DNA of 62,161 nucleotides from an uncultured Roseburia sp. GTDB taxonomy: Bacteria > Bacillota > Clostridia > Lachnospirales > Lachnospiraceae. The notes below the pieces were generated by a model. The model searched no databases. It worked only from the letters and a program-made list of their open reading frames with translations, and had not been told where the DNA came from. Position numbers and translations under genes: made by a program. The stretch lies in contig URUD01000014.1 in the NCBI GenBank assembly GCA_900550935.1, positions 1 through 62,161 of the forward strand. The letters are read 5' to 3'. Below, piece by piece: positions 24,308 through 32,979 of the stretch; the first letter of the stretch is position 1, and every line of letters begins with the position of its first letter.

Positions 24308-25396
24308 TTACTGTATCATCTGAAGTTCTTCTGTATCCATCACCGCTTCGGTCTCAATGACCGTAACATTTGCATATTTTTCAAGAAAATCTAAAACCTT
24401 GTCCTCTAAGATCCAGCTTCGCAGCGAGTCTTCGCCATAATCTTCTACCAGGGCATCAGTACTGTCGTAGTCATTTTCCTCGGCGTAGCGTTCTAAGCCT
24501 TCCTGATATTCAGTGTCGGTGAGCACGAGATCCTCCTTCTGGCTGATCGCCTGAACCACGATCGCGCGGTAGACCAGATTCATAACTTCCTTTTCAATGT
24601 CTGATTCTGTCATTCCAAACAGATTATAGACCTCTTCGACGGTTTCACAGCCGAACATTTCCATATAGCTCTCATAGCTTTCTTCCATGCCGGCAGCGTA
24701 GCTGTCGTAGAGATCCTGTGAATAACTCTCAAAATCAGAACCGTCAATGACCTGCTGCATCAGATTTTCACGGAAATCGTATTCCGCAGAAGATTCGTTG
24801 TCTGACTCCAATCTGGCGCGTGCATCCTCACGCAGGGCATCGATGGAATCATAACCAAGAGTATTTTTTACAAAATCTTCCGTCAGTTCCGGCAGAACTT
24901 CTTCCGTAATGCTCATTACATTGACTGTGTAGTCGATGGTCGCACCGGCAAAATCCTCGTAGTCATAATCTTCGGGATAGGTAATGGAGAAGGCAAGCTC
25001 ATCTCCAGCAGAGACGCCGGTCAGTGCCTGATCAAAATCAGCACCGAAATCTTCGGAACCTAAATAAAGGTCATAACTGGAATCGCCGGTATAGGAAAAG
25101 AGGACATCGCCGTCTTTGGTGCCGGTGATCTCTGCGGTAATACAGTCACCGTTTGCAGAAGGGCGGTCGACCTCCTTAAAATCAGCGTAGTCATAAAGCA
25201 TGACATCAATATCCGAATCGATATCATCCTCGGTTACGGTAAGAACCGTTTTTTCTGCTGTCAGATTTTTATAATCGCAGAGTGTGACGGAGCCATACGC
25301 ATCATCCGAATAGGATGCACTGGAAGAAGAACCACAGGCAGTCAGTGAGAGAGCGGCTGTGGAGATCAGAAGAAGTGCACAGAATCTTTTTTTCAT
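24308..25396 (-). CDS. Extracytoplasmic trigger-factor-like lipoprotein
   Basis: 362 residues. A lipoprotein signal (KKRFCALLLISTAALSLTAC, lipobox LTAC followed by Gly) is followed by a very acidic chain. About residues 80-165 resemble an FKBP-type PPIase domain (NGDCITAEITGTKDG, FDQALTGVSAGDELAF), and the rest resembles the helical chaperone arms of trigger factor (LPELTEDFVKNTLGYDSIDALREDAR). It lacks the N-terminal ribosome-binding domain. A role in folding secreted proteins on the outer face of the membrane is inferred. Confidence 0.8.
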   Translation of the reverse strand: MKKRFCALLLISTAALSLTACGSSSSASYSDDAYGSVTLCDYKNLTAEKTVLTVTEDDIDSDIDVMLYDYADFKEVDRPSANGDCITAEITGTKDGDVLFSYTGDSSYDLYLGSEDFGADFDQALTGVSAGDELAFSITYPEDYDYEDFAGATIDYTVNVMSITEEVLPELTEDFVKNTLGYDSIDALREDARARLESDNESSAEYDFRENLMQQVIDGSDFESYSQDLYDSYAAGMEESYESYMEMFGCETVEEVYNLFGMTESDIEKEVMNLVYRAIVVQAISQKEDLVLTDTEYQEGLERYAEENDYDSTDALVEDYGEDSLRSWILEDKVLDFLEKYANVTVIETEAVMDTEELQMIQ

Positions 25397-25514
25397 ATTG
25401 TATAACCATTGCCTTTCTATGTGTGATGCACGAATCAGTTCGTGACGCTAATATCATTTATTATATAGAAGAAACCGCTTAAAAATCAATGAAAATATGG
25501 AAAAATGAGAAAAA

Positions 25515-25616
25515 TGCAACAAATTTGCAAATTCGAGTGGAAAAGTATTGACACAGGAAAAAAAGAGGTTATAATACAATTTGCAAATAAGTTGCAAATG
25601 CAAATAAAATGCAAAT
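25515..25616 (+). promoter_or_regulatory. Promoter flanked by TGCAAAT repeats (Fur-type operator candidate)
   Basis: TTGACA (25548) and TATAAT (25570) with a 16-bp spacer form a strong promoter. Upstream lies TGCAA-N7-TGCAAAT with the palindrome ATTTGCAAAT at 25523. Downstream, TGCAAAT occurs four times at 25582, 25593, 25599 and 25610, spaced 11, 6 and 11 bases. The regulated unit contains a Fur-family repressor gene, which is the likely binder. Confidence 0.7.
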
Positions 25617-25632
25617 GGAGATGAAATTGACA

Positions 25633-26487
25633 ATGAAAGAGATTCTATTTGATACCCTTTTGGATAGTGTGAAAATTTTACCGTTTTTGTTTCTGACTTA
25701 TCTGGTCATGGAACTGTTAGAGCATAAAACAGGCGGAAAGTCCAAAGATCAGATCCGCCGTGCCAAATGGAGCGGCCCAATTTGGGGCGGACTTCTTGGC
25801 GTGATCCCACAGTGTGGATTTTCAACGGCGGCATCCAGTTTATATGCAGGAAGAGTCATCACGGTGGGCACACTTTTAGCAGTTTATTTTTCAACCTCGG
25901 ACGAAATGCTTCCGATCATGATCTCACAGGCGGTTCCGGTTCCTGTTATGATAAAGATACTGGGTACAAAAGCGATCATTGCCATCATTTCCGGAATGGT
26001 CGTGGAAGTGGTCTACACAAGGGTCTTAAAAAAACAGGAAAAAGAGATGGACATTCATGTGGTCTGCGAGGAGGAGCACTGTAAATGTGAGGATGGTATC
26101 GTAAAATCTGCCGCAAAGCATACGATAAAGATCTTTTTCTACCTTCTTCTCATCTCATTTGTTTTAAATGTGATCGTTGGCATCATTGGAGAAGATACAC
26201 TGGCACAGTTTTTTGTCGGAACGCCGGTCATCGGAGAGCTGATCGCAGCATTGGTCGGTCTGATCCCGAACTGCGCTTCTTCTGTTGTGATAACAGAGTT
26301 GTATTTAGACGGCATTATCGGTGCAGGAGAGATGATGTCAGGGCTTTTGGTCAATGCGGGAGTAGGACTGTTAGTTCTGTTCCGCTTAAACCGCAATGGA
26401 AAACAAAATGTGGGAATTATTGCAACCCTGTATGGACTGGGTGTATTCTGGGGTGTTATAATAGATCTCATCGGGATTACATTTTAA
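25633..26487 (+). CDS. Putative transition-metal/arsenic-type permease
   Basis: Polytopic membrane protein, 284 residues, about eight or more hydrophobic segments in two halves. Each half carries an IPxC motif (GVIPQCGFSTAASS near residue 60 and GLIPNCASSV near 215), giving internal symmetry and possible Cys metal ligands. A cytosolic loop has clustered Cys and His (CEEEHCKCEDG). This resembles the DUF2899 putative manganese or arsenic transporter group. ATG 25633 follows GGAG by 12 bases; in-frame ATGs from 25609 are alternatives overlapping the repeats. Paired with a Fur regulator, so metal transport is likely but its direction and ion are unknown. Confidence 0.7.
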   Translation: MKEILFDTLLDSVKILPFLFLTYLVMELLEHKTGGKSKDQIRRAKWSGPIWGGLLGVIPQCGFSTAASSLYAGRVITVGTLLAVYFSTSDEMLPIMISQAVPVPVMIKILGTKAIIAIISGMVVEVVYTRVLKKQEKEMDIHVVCEEEHCKCEDGIVKSAAKHTIKIFFYLLLISFVLNVIVGIIGEDTLAQFFVGTPVIGELIAALVGLIPNCASSVVITELYLDGIIGAGEMMSGLLVNAGVGLLVLFRLNRNGKQNVGIIATLYGLGVFWGVIIDLIGITF

Positions 26488-26502
26488 AAGTGGAGCAAAC
26501 TT

Positions 26503-26925
26503 ATGACAGGAAATGGATATGCAACTGCCAGCCGCAGGAAAATGCTTGATTTTTTAAAGCAGAGCAGTGAGCGTACGGTGACGGCGGCAGAGATCAGCAA
26601 TTATTTAAGGGAAAACGGCAGTGAAGTCAATGTGACCACAATCTACCGGTACCTGGATAAATTAGAAAAAGAGGGTACGGTGATCAAGTATGTGGCGGAA
26701 AAAGGAAATCAGGCTGCCTATCAATATGTGGAACTCGGGCATCACTGTGAGGAACATCTACACTTAAAATGTATGGAATGTGGAAAGATCATCCATCTGG
26801 AGTGTGAATTTATGAAAGAGATCGCCACACACATTGAAAAGGATCACGGTTTCGTATTACAATGTAAAAATTCCATATTGTATGGAACCTGCGAGGCATG
26901 CAGACGAAAGAAGGGAAAAGATTAA
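26503..26925 (+). CDS. Fur-family metalloregulator
   Basis: 140 residues: an N-terminal winged helix (TAAEISNYLRENGSEVNVTTIYRYLDKLEKEG, about residues 25-60), then the regulatory metal site HHCEEHLHLKC and two structural Cys pairs, CMECG (about 92) and CEAC (about 133). This is a complete Fur/Zur/PerR-type layout; the metal sensed cannot be fixed by eye. It begins 15 bp after the permease and is almost certainly cotranscribed, so the TGCAAAT array upstream is its probable autoregulatory operator. Confidence 0.88.
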   Translation: MTGNGYATASRRKMLDFLKQSSERTVTAAEISNYLRENGSEVNVTTIYRYLDKLEKEGTVIKYVAEKGNQAAYQYVELGHHCEEHLHLKCMECGKIIHLECEFMKEIATHIEKDHGFVLQCKNSILYGTCEACRRKKGKD

Positions 26926-26943
26926 TAGTCTTTTCTCTTTTTT
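26915..26943 (+). terminator. Terminator overlapping the fur stop codon
   Basis: GAAAAGA and TCTTTTC form a 7-bp stem with loop TTAATAG, followed by a T-rich run. The left arm includes the last codons of the Fur-family gene. Confidence 0.65.
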
Positions 26944-26949
26944 CATATA

Positions 26950-27996
26950 ATGAAGAAAATGAACATGCAGGAGCAGACCGTGAGGAGAAAAAACTGGTGT
27001 GAAAAAGTGAAAGCGGCGATCGTTTTGGAGGGTGCAATCCTGTTGATGGTCGGGATGATCTTTCTGGAACATGTGGATCTGTTTTCGAAACATGTGGTGG
27101 AAACGATGATGGAGGGAACCATTAAGTGGGTCGATTTTAACATATCTTACGAGGCACTTTGCAAGGCGTATGAATATGATGTGAATACCTATGGGGAAAA
27201 ATGTCATTTAAACTGGATCGAGCTGCTTGCCTATGTGGCAGCAAAAAACGGTGGCAGTTTCGGGGTAAATTCTGTGGAGGAGATCTGTAAGATCGCAGAG
27301 AAACTGGAAAATGGCGAAGTGACCATCAAACAGGCGGCAGGGGATTTAAAGTATTATCCGTATTACAGGGAAGCGTATGAAGCTGTTTTAGGAGGAATGG
27401 TCGGGACATTTGAGATACAGGAAAAAGAGGGAGGCCCGTTTGTAAAAAAATACGGATTAAAAGCGTTCTCTCCTGTGGCAAAAGGATTTCCGTACAGTGA
27501 TTATGATGATTTCGGGGTGTCACGAAGCTACGGTTACAAAAGACAGCATCTGGGACATGACATGATGGGTCAGGTGGGGACACCGATCATCGCAACAGAA
27601 TCCGGCACCGTTGAGGCAATCGGATGGAACCAGTATGGCGGCTGGCGGATCGGCATCCGAAGCTTTGATAAAAAGAGGTATTACTATTATGCCCATCTCA
27701 GACAAAATTACCCATACCGGGAGAATTTAAAGGAGGGCGATACGGTAACCGCGGGAGATGTCATCGGGTATATGGGGCATACCGGGTACAGTACTAAGGA
27801 AAATGTCAATAATATTGAGGAAGTACACCTCCACTACGGGATCGAGCTGATCTTTGATGAAGCAAGGAGGGCAGAGGGAAACGAAATCTGGATCGACTGC
27901 TATAACCTTGTACGATTCCTTTCCCAAAACCAGTCTGCGGTACAGAAGGTAGAGGGAACGAAGGAGTGGAAACGGGTATATCAGATGAAAAATTAA
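26950..27996 (+). CDS. Membrane-anchored M23 (LytM-type) peptidase
   Basis: 348 residues. A basic N-terminus and one membrane helix (about residues 24-42) are followed by an unassigned domain and then a C-terminal peptidase M23 domain with HLGHDMMG (HxxxD zinc ligands, about 196), HLRQNY and HLHYGI (about 292). These enzymes cut peptidoglycan cross-bridges, or are inactive regulators when ligands are lost; here the ligands are present. No good ribosome site precedes the ATG at 26950, and TATAAT at 26946-26951 overlaps it, so the true start may be slightly downstream. Confidence 0.82.
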   Translation: MKKMNMQEQTVRRKNWCEKVKAAIVLEGAILLMVGMIFLEHVDLFSKHVVETMMEGTIKWVDFNISYEALCKAYEYDVNTYGEKCHLNWIELLAYVAAKNGGSFGVNSVEEICKIAEKLENGEVTIKQAAGDLKYYPYYREAYEAVLGGMVGTFEIQEKEGGPFVKKYGLKAFSPVAKGFPYSDYDDFGVSRSYGYKRQHLGHDMMGQVGTPIIATESGTVEAIGWNQYGGWRIGIRSFDKKRYYYYAHLRQNYPYRENLKEGDTVTAGDVIGYMGHTGYSTKENVNNIEEVHLHYGIELIFDEARRAEGNEIWIDCYNLVRFLSQNQSAVQKVEGTKEWKRVYQMKN

Positions 27997-28024
27997 GAAA
28001 AATGAAAAAATATGTAAAATAGTC

Positions 28025-28053
28025 TTGAAATTCAGATAGGAGTTTGGTATGAT
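28025..28053 (+). promoter_or_regulatory. Promoter of the subtilase-cohesin operon
   Basis: TTGAAA, a 17-bp spacer and TATGAT, giving a predicted leader of about 140 nt before the protease gene. Confidence 0.65.
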
Positions 28054-28126
28054 ATAAATGTTTTTGGCAAGTAACGCTGTAACTTGATAAAGCTACAAAG
28101 GAAAAAGAATAAGAATAAGATAATAA

Positions 28127-28168
28127 AAAACGAAGGCGTTTGGCAAGGGATGATCTTCGTTTTTTTTT
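28127..28168 (+). terminator. Terminator within the leader of the protease operon
   Basis: AAAACGAAG and CTTCGTTTT pair around a 19-base loop and are followed by eight T. Because it lies between the promoter at 28025 and the ATG at 28200, it could be an attenuator. It may also simply end the upstream M23 transcript. Confidence 0.6.
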
Positions 28169-28199
28169 ATAAAAAAATAAATGAGGAGGAAAGGAAGTT

Positions 28200-31100
28200 A
28201 TGAAAAAACGTAACTGGAAAAGTGCGGTAGTGGCATTGCTTCTGGTTCTGTGTATGGTCATGACCATGTCAGAGCCTGTTATGGCGACCAGTACCGATGC
28301 CCTGGGAGACCTGGGGCAGGAAACTTCTACTTCACCGGTCTGGTTAGAAGAAGTAGAAGAGGAAGAACCTGGTAACGGAGAAGTGGCTCCTTTGGCAGAG
28401 GAAGCAGAAGAACCGGCACCGGAATATGACGACAGTGATGTGGTCCGTGTATTTATCGTGTTAGAGGATGAGCCGGTCATTGATACCGGAGTAGACACGA
28501 CCGATCTGCCTTCGGACGAAGATGCGATGGAACTGATGAGTGACCTGAAAGGGGCACAGGCAGCCATGGCAAAGAAGATTTCAAAGGAGGCATTAGACGG
28601 AGCAGCGTTAGATATCCGTTATCATTTTACGATTTTATCCAATGCGTTATCTGCCAATGTAGCGTATGGTGATATCGAGAAGATCAAAGAGGTAAAAGGT
28701 GTTTCTGACGTACTGGTAGTTCCGCAGTATGAGATCATGGATACCGGGGAGACCGCAGAACCACAGATGGCAACCGCAGGCCCTATGGTAGGAAGCACTT
28801 CTGTCTGGGCAAATGGATATACCGGAGCTGGTCAGCGTATCGCAGTTATTGATACCGGTATTGATTCCGACCATCCGTCTTTCGATGGCGGTGCATTTGA
28901 CTACAGCCTTGGACTGACAGCAGCCGCAGCAGGTACGACCGTTGATTCTTATCAGCTTTTAAATAAAGACGAGATCGCAGCGGTATTACCAAATTTAAAA
29001 GTTTCAGAGCGAAACAGCGGTGTGACAGCGGACAAGCTGTTTTTAAGTGATAAGATCGCATTTGCATTCAACTATGTTGATCGCAATCTGGATGTCACAC
29101 ATGACAACGATGCCGAGGGAGACCATGGTACCCATGTATCCGGTATCTCCTGTGCAGACCTATATGTACCGGATGGAAATGGTGGTTATGTAAAACAGGA
29201 AAACGGCGTTGCAGGAATCGCACCGGATGCGCAGCTTATTACAATGAAGGTATTCGGCAGCAATGGTGGAGCCTACACCGATGATTATATGGCAGCAATC
29301 GAAGATGCACTGTTACTTCGGTGTGATGCAGTAAACTTAAGCCTTGGTAGTTCTTCTGCCGGAAATTCCGCAGATGCAGAGGCATACATTAATGATATTT
29401 TCAACAAACTTCAGGGAACCGATACCGTAGTCAGCATTTCAGCCGGAAACTCAGGCGCATGGGCTGACGACAGTGTTTACGGAGGAAACCTTCCTTCTGA
29501 CGTAAATATGGATACTGTTGGTTCACCGGGTTCTTATACCAACGCATTCACCGTTGCAAGTGCAGTCAACAGTGGATATACCGGATACGGAGCAACGTTT
29601 AACGGGAAAAGTAATGTGATCTATACCGATGGAAGCGGCGCCCCATCTTTCTCCACACTTGATACAACCGGAAACGGAACGGAATATGATTACGTTCTGC
29701 TTGATGCCGTTGGAGCGGAAAAAGACTATGATGATGTGGATGTAGCCGGAAAGATTGTTCTGGTAAAACGTGGCTCCATCAGTTTTGCAGACAAACACAG
29801 TTTTGCAAGTGCAAAGAATGCAGCAGGTATTTTAGTTTATAACAATCAGCCGGGAACGATCTCCATGTCCTTAAGTGGAACAACCGGAACCATTCCGTGT
29901 GCATCGATCACACAGGCAGATGCAGAGATCATCAAAGCGGGTGCAACCGCAGACGGCAGCGTGTATACCGGAAAGATAACCGTATACAAACAGGTAAAGA
30001 CCTTTACCGATGTGCCGGACGGTTACAGCATGAGTGATTTCTCCTCCTGGGGTGTACCGGGAAGTCTTGAGATGAAACCGGAGATCACCGCACCGGGTGG
30101 AAATATCTATTCTACCTTAGATGGCGGTAACTATGGCCAGATGAGCGGTACCTCCATGGCAGCACCGAGTGTTGCAGGTATGAGCGCATTGGTGGCACAG
30201 TACATCAAAGCAAACAAACTGAATGAAAAGACAGGACTTTCCATTCGTACGTTATCGCAGTCTTTACTGATGAGTACCGCAACGCCACTCGTTGAGAGTG
30301 ATGGCGAAGAGTACTCCGTCAGAAATCAGGGTGCAGGTCTTGCCAATGCAGCTTACGCGACAACATCCCCATCCTATATCCTGGTTGGAAATAAGGAAGG
30401 AAACGATGGAAAAGTTAAGATCGAGCTGGGCGATGACCCACAGAAGACAGGAAACTACAGCTTTTCCTTTGATGTATACAGCATGGATGGAAAAACACAT
30501 GTATATACACCGGACAGCTCTGTATTGACTGAGGCATTATCCGAAGATGGACTGATCACTGGAAGCTCTTATAAATTAAGCCCACAGGTATCGATCACAT
30601 CCTCTTCCACCTGCAATTTCTATGATCTGAATCTGGATGGCAGGGTAGATGCCGAAGATGCGAAGACACTGCTTTCCCATGTCAATGGAAGCAGTATTCT
30701 GACAGCAGCAGAAGAGTACGAAGACAAATTTGATTTTAACAAAGATGGAAAAATTGATACCGCAGATGTGCATGATTTCCTCGTAGCGATCAAATCCGGC
30801 AGTGATGTCATTGCCAATGCACCTACAGTCATTGCAGTAAAAGACAGTACGACAGTCAATGTAAGCATTACGTTATCGGATGCAGATAAAAACTATCTGG
30901 CAAGCTTTGAAAATGGTATGTATGTCGATGGATATATCTATCTGAAAGGTGCCGTAAACTTATCCGTACCGGTGTTAGCATTCTACGGAAACTGGGCAGA
31001 TTCTTCCATGTATGAACCGTTTGACCTTTTGGAATATGCAAATAGCGGAGATAACTGGGAGTACCCATATACCGCAACCGTTGGTTCCAATGGACCGGAG

Positions 31101-32963
31101 TTTGATTACACTAATTACCTGACCTATCAGTATGCAGGTAATACAAAGAAATATTACTATACTTCCAATATGTATGCAGAGAAAAAGGATGACAGTTATC
31201 TTGCCGATCGTAATGCCATCTCTTCCGAGCATGGAGATACGGTAAGTACCATCAATTATTCTCTGATCCGAAATGCAGCCCGCGTGATCGTCGGTGTGCG
31301 CAATGCGAAAACCGGAGAGTCTTATTACAGACAGGATCTGGGAAGCAAATATGCAGAATTCTATAATGCAAGTTCTGCAGACTGGAAGAATACCATTTAC
31401 AGTGCAGCATTGAACTGGAAGGGAACCGATGCAGCAGGAAGAGCACTTTCCGATGGAACGAAAGTAGAAATTTATGTGACTGCCATTCCGGCATACTATG
31501 ACGGAACCGATGCAGACAAGGTATCCGGAAAGGGTGTTACCTTCTCTGTTCCGATGACAGTGGATAATCAGGAACCGCAGGCAGAGGTAGAGCCAAAAGA
31601 TGTGCAGGTGGCAGACGGAAAGATTACATTGACCGTTTCCGATAACCGGTATGTGGCAGCTGTCAACGTCTATGACCATGACAAGAAAACCTTAAAGTCT
31701 TCTTACAATGTCAACCAGACAGAGGCAGGAGCAGACAGCAGCGTTACGATCGATGATATTGCAGATGTTTTCTATATAAAAGTATATGATTACGCAGGTA
31801 ACTACAAGCAGTATCGTGTCAACCACAGTGGTACGGCAGATACCGAACAGATCAGTGGTATCTCCTTAGATCAGTCAACGCTTACGATGATAAAGGGAAG
31901 TCAGGAGACCTTAACGGCAACCTGTGAACCGGTTTCCCTGTTAGATGATTCTGTTACCTGGGAAAGCAGCAGACCGGAAATTGTTTCTGTTGATGAAAAT
32001 GGTATTTTAACAGCAGTAGCAGCCGGAAGTGCAATGATCACTGCAACCTCTGTTGCAAAGAATGCAGGCGGAAAAAGCATGACAGCAACCTGTGAGGTAA
32101 CCGTCGAAGAATTAAATGTAGATTTAGATGCAGTTTTATGGGATGAAGAGGGAAGTGTATACTGGACTACCTTCAATACCACAACATTGCCGGATTATAA
32201 AAAATTATCCGATGCACAGAGCAGCCGCTTCATGTCAGCAACCTATTTAGGAGATGGCAAAGTTTTAGCCGCTTCCGGTGGCGATGACAGCGACAGTCAG
32301 AAATCAGATCTGTATATCGTTGATACGAAAAATGGCTACAGCCAGAAATTACTTTTAGAGGGACATCCATGGTGTACCGATCTGACCTACAGTGCAACAA
32401 GCGGACTTGCCTATGCAACCTATGAATCTTATGTAGCACTGATCGATTCGGCAGCAGGAGAAAGCCTTGGTTTCGTGGATATGAAACAGGATTACTGGGC
32501 AGGACTTGCCTATGCAGAGACTGCAAGTGATGGAACCGATTATCTTTATGGTGTGACCCGCAGCGGCGGACTTTATAAGATTTCAGTCAATCTGTCAGCA
32601 AATCAGATTGGTATCGCTAAGGTAGCAGATCTTGGTGTGAGCAGCATCTGGTATTATAATTCCCTTTGCTATGACAAAACAACCGGATATCTGTTCTGGA
32701 ATCGGTTTAGTGGTGGAAGCAATGTAACCTTATATGCGATCAAAGATACTTCGACCAACAGTGCAAATCAGGCGGCAATCTATGAGATTGGAAACTTCCC
32801 GGATGATGTATGGCCGGTTGCAGGACTTTATCAGACCACAGATAGTAACACAACATCGGGTTCTTCTGACCTCACAACCCTGTTTGAGGGAATTGAGATG
32901 CAGCCGATGAACACAGAGACAGAGATAAACGGAGTCGAGCCGGCAGAAGAAATCGGCAGATAG
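28200..32963 (+). CDS. Secreted subtilisin-like (S8) envelope protease with internal dockerin
   Basis: 1587 residues. Order: signal peptide (1 to about 30); acidic linker; I9-type propeptide (about 80-185); S8 catalytic domain with Asp218 in AVIDTGID, His309 in DHGTHVSG, oxyanion Asn417 in SAGNSG and Ser652 in GTSMAAPS, interrupted by a PA-like insert (about 480-600); a C5a-peptidase-type Fn3 domain split by a dockerin with two calcium loops (DLNLDGRVDAED at 809-820, DFNKDGKIDTAD at 845-856); another Fn3-like region; a Big_2 domain (about 1220-1300); and a C-terminal propeller-like region. No LPxTG or SLH anchor. Lactocepin-like protein degradation outside the cell is likely, with attachment through the dockerin. 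Confidence 0.9.
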   Translation: MKKRNWKSAVVALLLVLCMVMTMSEPVMATSTDALGDLGQETSTSPVWLEEVEEEEPGNGEVAPLAEEAEEPAPEYDDSDVVRVFIVLEDEPVIDTGVDTTDLPSDEDAMELMSDLKGAQAAMAKKISKEALDGAALDIRYHFTILSNALSANVAYGDIEKIKEVKGVSDVLVVPQYEIMDTGETAEPQMATAGPMVGSTSVWANGYTGAGQRIAVIDTGIDSDHPSFDGGAFDYSLGLTAAAAGTTVDSYQLLNKDEIAAVLPNLKVSERNSGVTADKLFLSDKIAFAFNYVDRNLDVTHDNDAEGDHGTHVSGISCADLYVPDGNGGYVKQENGVAGIAPDAQLITMKVFGSNGGAYTDDYMAAIEDALLLRCDAVNLSLGSSSAGNSADAEAYINDIFNKLQGTDTVVSISAGNSGAWADDSVYGGNLPSDVNMDTVGSPGSYTNAFTVASAVNSGYTGYGATFNGKSNVIYTDGSGAPSFSTLDTTGNGTEYDYVLLDAVGAEKDYDDVDVAGKIVLVKRGSISFADKHSFASAKNAAGILVYNNQPGTISMSLSGTTGTIPCASITQADAEIIKAGATADGSVYTGKITVYKQVKTFTDVPDGYSMSDFSSWGVPGSLEMKPEITAPGGNIYSTLDGGNYGQMSGTSMAAPSVAGMSALVAQYIKANKLNEKTGLSIRTLSQSLLMSTATPLVESDGEEYSVRNQGAGLANAAYATTSPSYILVGNKEGNDGKVKIELGDDPQKTGNYSFSFDVYSMDGKTHVYTPDSSVLTEALSEDGLITGSSYKLSPQVSITSSSTCNFYDLNLDGRVDAEDAKTLLSHVNGSSILTAAEEYEDKFDFNKDGKIDTADVHDFLVAIKSGSDVIANAPTVIAVKDSTTVNVSITLSDADKNYLASFENGMYVDGYIYLKGAVNLSVPVLAFYGNWADSSMYEPFDLLEYANSGDNWEYPYTATVGSNGPEFDYTNYLTYQYAGNTKKYYYTSNMYAEKKDDSYLADRNAISSEHGDTVSTINYSLIRNAARVIVGVRNAKTGESYYRQDLGSKYAEFYNASSADWKNTIYSAALNWKGTDAAGRALSDGTKVEIYVTAIPAYYDGTDADKVSGKGVTFSVPMTVDNQEPQAEVEPKDVQVADGKITLTVSDNRYVAAVNVYDHDKKTLKSSYNVNQTEAGADSSVTIDDIADVFYIKVYDYAGNYKQYRVNHSGTADTEQISGISLDQSTLTMIKGSQETLTATCEPVSLLDDSVTWESSRPEIVSVDENGILTAVAAGSAMITATSVAKNAGGKSMTATCEVTVEELNVDLDAVLWDEEGSVYWTTFNTTTLPDYKKLSDAQSSRFMSATYLGDGKVLAASGGDDSDSQKSDLYIVDTKNGYSQKLLLEGHPWCTDLTYSATSGLAYATYESYVALIDSAAGESLGFVDMKQDYWAGLAYAETASDGTDYLYGVTRSGGLYKISVNLSANQIGIAKVADLGVSSIWYYNSLCYDKTTGYLFWNRFSGGSNVTLYAIKDTSTNSANQAAIYEIGNFPDDVWPVAGLYQTTDSNTTSGSSDLTTLFEGIEMQPMNTETEINGVEPAEEIGR

Positions 32964-32979
32964 AAAGGGAGGAACAGAC

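Noticed and set aside
28060..28126. c-di-GMP riboswitch upstream of the protease
   Set aside because: Only scattered short similarities; the tetraloop-receptor and conserved GGACGCAAAGCC-type core are absent.
30975..31679. Long antisense frame (234 codons) inside the protease gene
   Set aside because: It lies opposite a well-supported coding region, has no ribosome site and is a codon-bias shadow.
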